Assembly (NCBI GenBank): GCA_016792845.1
Contig: JAEUKH010000032.1
Location: forward strand, 1 to 64,000
Reading direction: 5' to 3'
DNA from: Myxococcales bacterium
GTDB lineage: Bacteria > Myxococcota_A > Polyangia > Polyangiales > Ga0077539
DNA: 64,000 nucleotides
A program made the position numbers and the translations under genes. Of the stretch, positions 63,418 through 64,000 are shown in pieces; position 1 is the first letter of the stretch; each line of letters opens with the position of its first letter. The notes below the pieces were generated by a model, which saw only the letters and a list, made by a program, of their open reading frames with translations, had not been told where the DNA came from and ran no database searches.

Positions 63418-64000
63418 CTACCCGCGCGCACTCGCCTCGTCGAATCGTCGCAACCCCTCAAGGAGCAACATCTCGACGTTGGCGTGGATGCTGCGGTGAG
63501 ACGGGCGCACCGAAGCGTCGAGCGAGAACTCGCCGTCTTGCAGGGTCACCATGCGGTAAAAGGCGTCGTCGCCCTGAGAGCTGCCCCAAACCGCGTGAAT
63601 GACAGCGCCTTCGAGGAGGTGGACCTCACCCTGCGCGTTGGCCGAGTGGAGGCTCAGAATGCCCGTCTTGCGGCCCTGCGAGAGCACCTGCACCACGTCA
63701 GGGAAGCCGATCTCGGCCAGCGAGCCCGCCACCGCCCGCGGCTGCCGCGAGTTGCGCTTCGACAAGAGCTGCCTCAGCTTCGCCACCAACACCTCGGCGC
63801 TCGCCGGCTTGAGGACGTAATCGCTCGCCCCCAACTCGTAGCCCTTGGCGATGGCCTCTCGCCGCGCGTCGCGGGTGAGAAACACCCACGGCACCGAGGC
63901 CGAGAGCGAGCCCGCCCGAAGCCGCGCGAGGAGGTCGAAGCCCGACATGGCGTCGAGCTCGGTCTCGGCGATGCAGACCTCAACCGAACCCCGGGCGAGC
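63418..64000 (-). CDS. Response regulator receiver with DUF4388 domain (5' end cut)
   Basis: The reading frame stays open to the window edge, so the N-terminus is missing. The visible part is the second half of a receiver domain (AETELDAMSGFDLLARL, WVFLTRDARREAI, SDYVLKPAS with the conserved Lys) followed by a DUF4388/PATAN-type domain (GSLAEIGFPDVVQVLSQGRK then TGILSLHSANAQGEVHLLEG). Where most receivers have the phospho-accepting Asp, I read Glu in AETELDAMSG. DUF4388 regulators are common in myxobacteria and often work in motility or development. An ATG at 63948 would give a truncated receiver and is unlikely. Confidence 0.85.
   Translation of the reverse strand, partial: LARGSVEVCIAETELDAMSGFDLLARLRAGSLSASVPWVFLTRDARREAIAKGYELGASDYVLKPASAEVLVAKLRQLLSKRNSRQPRAVAGSLAEIGFPDVVQVLSQGRKTGILSLHSANAQGEVHLLEGAVIHAVWGSSQGDDAFYRMVTLQDGEFSLDASVRPSHRSIHANVEMLLLEGLRRFDEASARG

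Overview
The window is very GC-rich and gene-dense. It looks like chromosomal DNA of a myxobacterium-like organism (Myxococcota; Polyangia-type is my best guess, from style rather than from a marker gene). The signs are many lipoproteins with Asp/Ala/Pro-rich linkers after the lipobox, an OmpA protein with thrombospondin type-3 repeats, a large lipoprotein of CGxCG-type cysteine modules, a DUF4388 response regulator and von Willebrand A lipoproteins. I call 52 protein genes. I see no rRNA, tRNA, CRISPR array, transposase or prophage genes.

Layout. 1-151: a stretch bounded by a perfect 16-bp inverted repeat. 154-2744 (-): a ParA/MinD-like + J-like + RodZ-like HTH fusion coupled to a membrane protein. 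2841-6033 (-): a possible lipid operon (CDP-alcohol phosphotransferase, LPG-synthase-type membrane protein, ferritin-like di-iron protein). 6197-8355 (-): selA and an HNH nuclease. 8420-12389 (+): miaE, an M28 peptidase, a DUF72 protein and a gamma-glutamyltransferase-like protein. 12394-13218 (-): a MscS channel. 13569-15765 (+): an NFACT (RqcH-like) protein and a Pth2-type peptidyl-tRNA hydrolase, a candidate ribosome-quality-control pair. 15917-30568: a kinase-like/winged-helix protein, POT transporter, glycoside-hydrolase lipoprotein, Cys-rich lipoprotein, an unknown protein, an M20 peptidase operon and an alpha-amylase lipoprotein.

30640-45502: an unknown protein, leucyl aminopeptidase, Nudix hydrolase, a 9 x 21-bp tandem array, a tandem DsbA-fold lipoprotein, a vWA lipoprotein, OmpA, a three-gene vWA cluster, a WYL regulator, an Lgt-like protein and ComEC. 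45721-54436 (+): a complete ISC iron-sulfur operon (iscS-iscU-iscA-hscB-hscA-fdx). It is headed by a Cys-rich MerR-family regulator whose promoter has a textbook MerR operator, and it is followed by a permease and a pentaheme lipoprotein. 54430-64000: hemolysin-III-like protein, transketolase, TerC, gatB, an unknown protein, a polysaccharide flippase, a VAT1-like oxidoreductase and a response regulator cut by the window edge.

The points that most deserve a second look are the NFACT + Pth2 pair, the MerR-controlled ISC operon, the putative lipid operon, a 17-bp palindrome found only inside selA and comEC, the flush 21-bp array between two stop codons, and several family members lacking key residues (MinD-like, GGT-like, Lgt-like, receiver domain). 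All functions were assigned by reading motifs; no database search was run.
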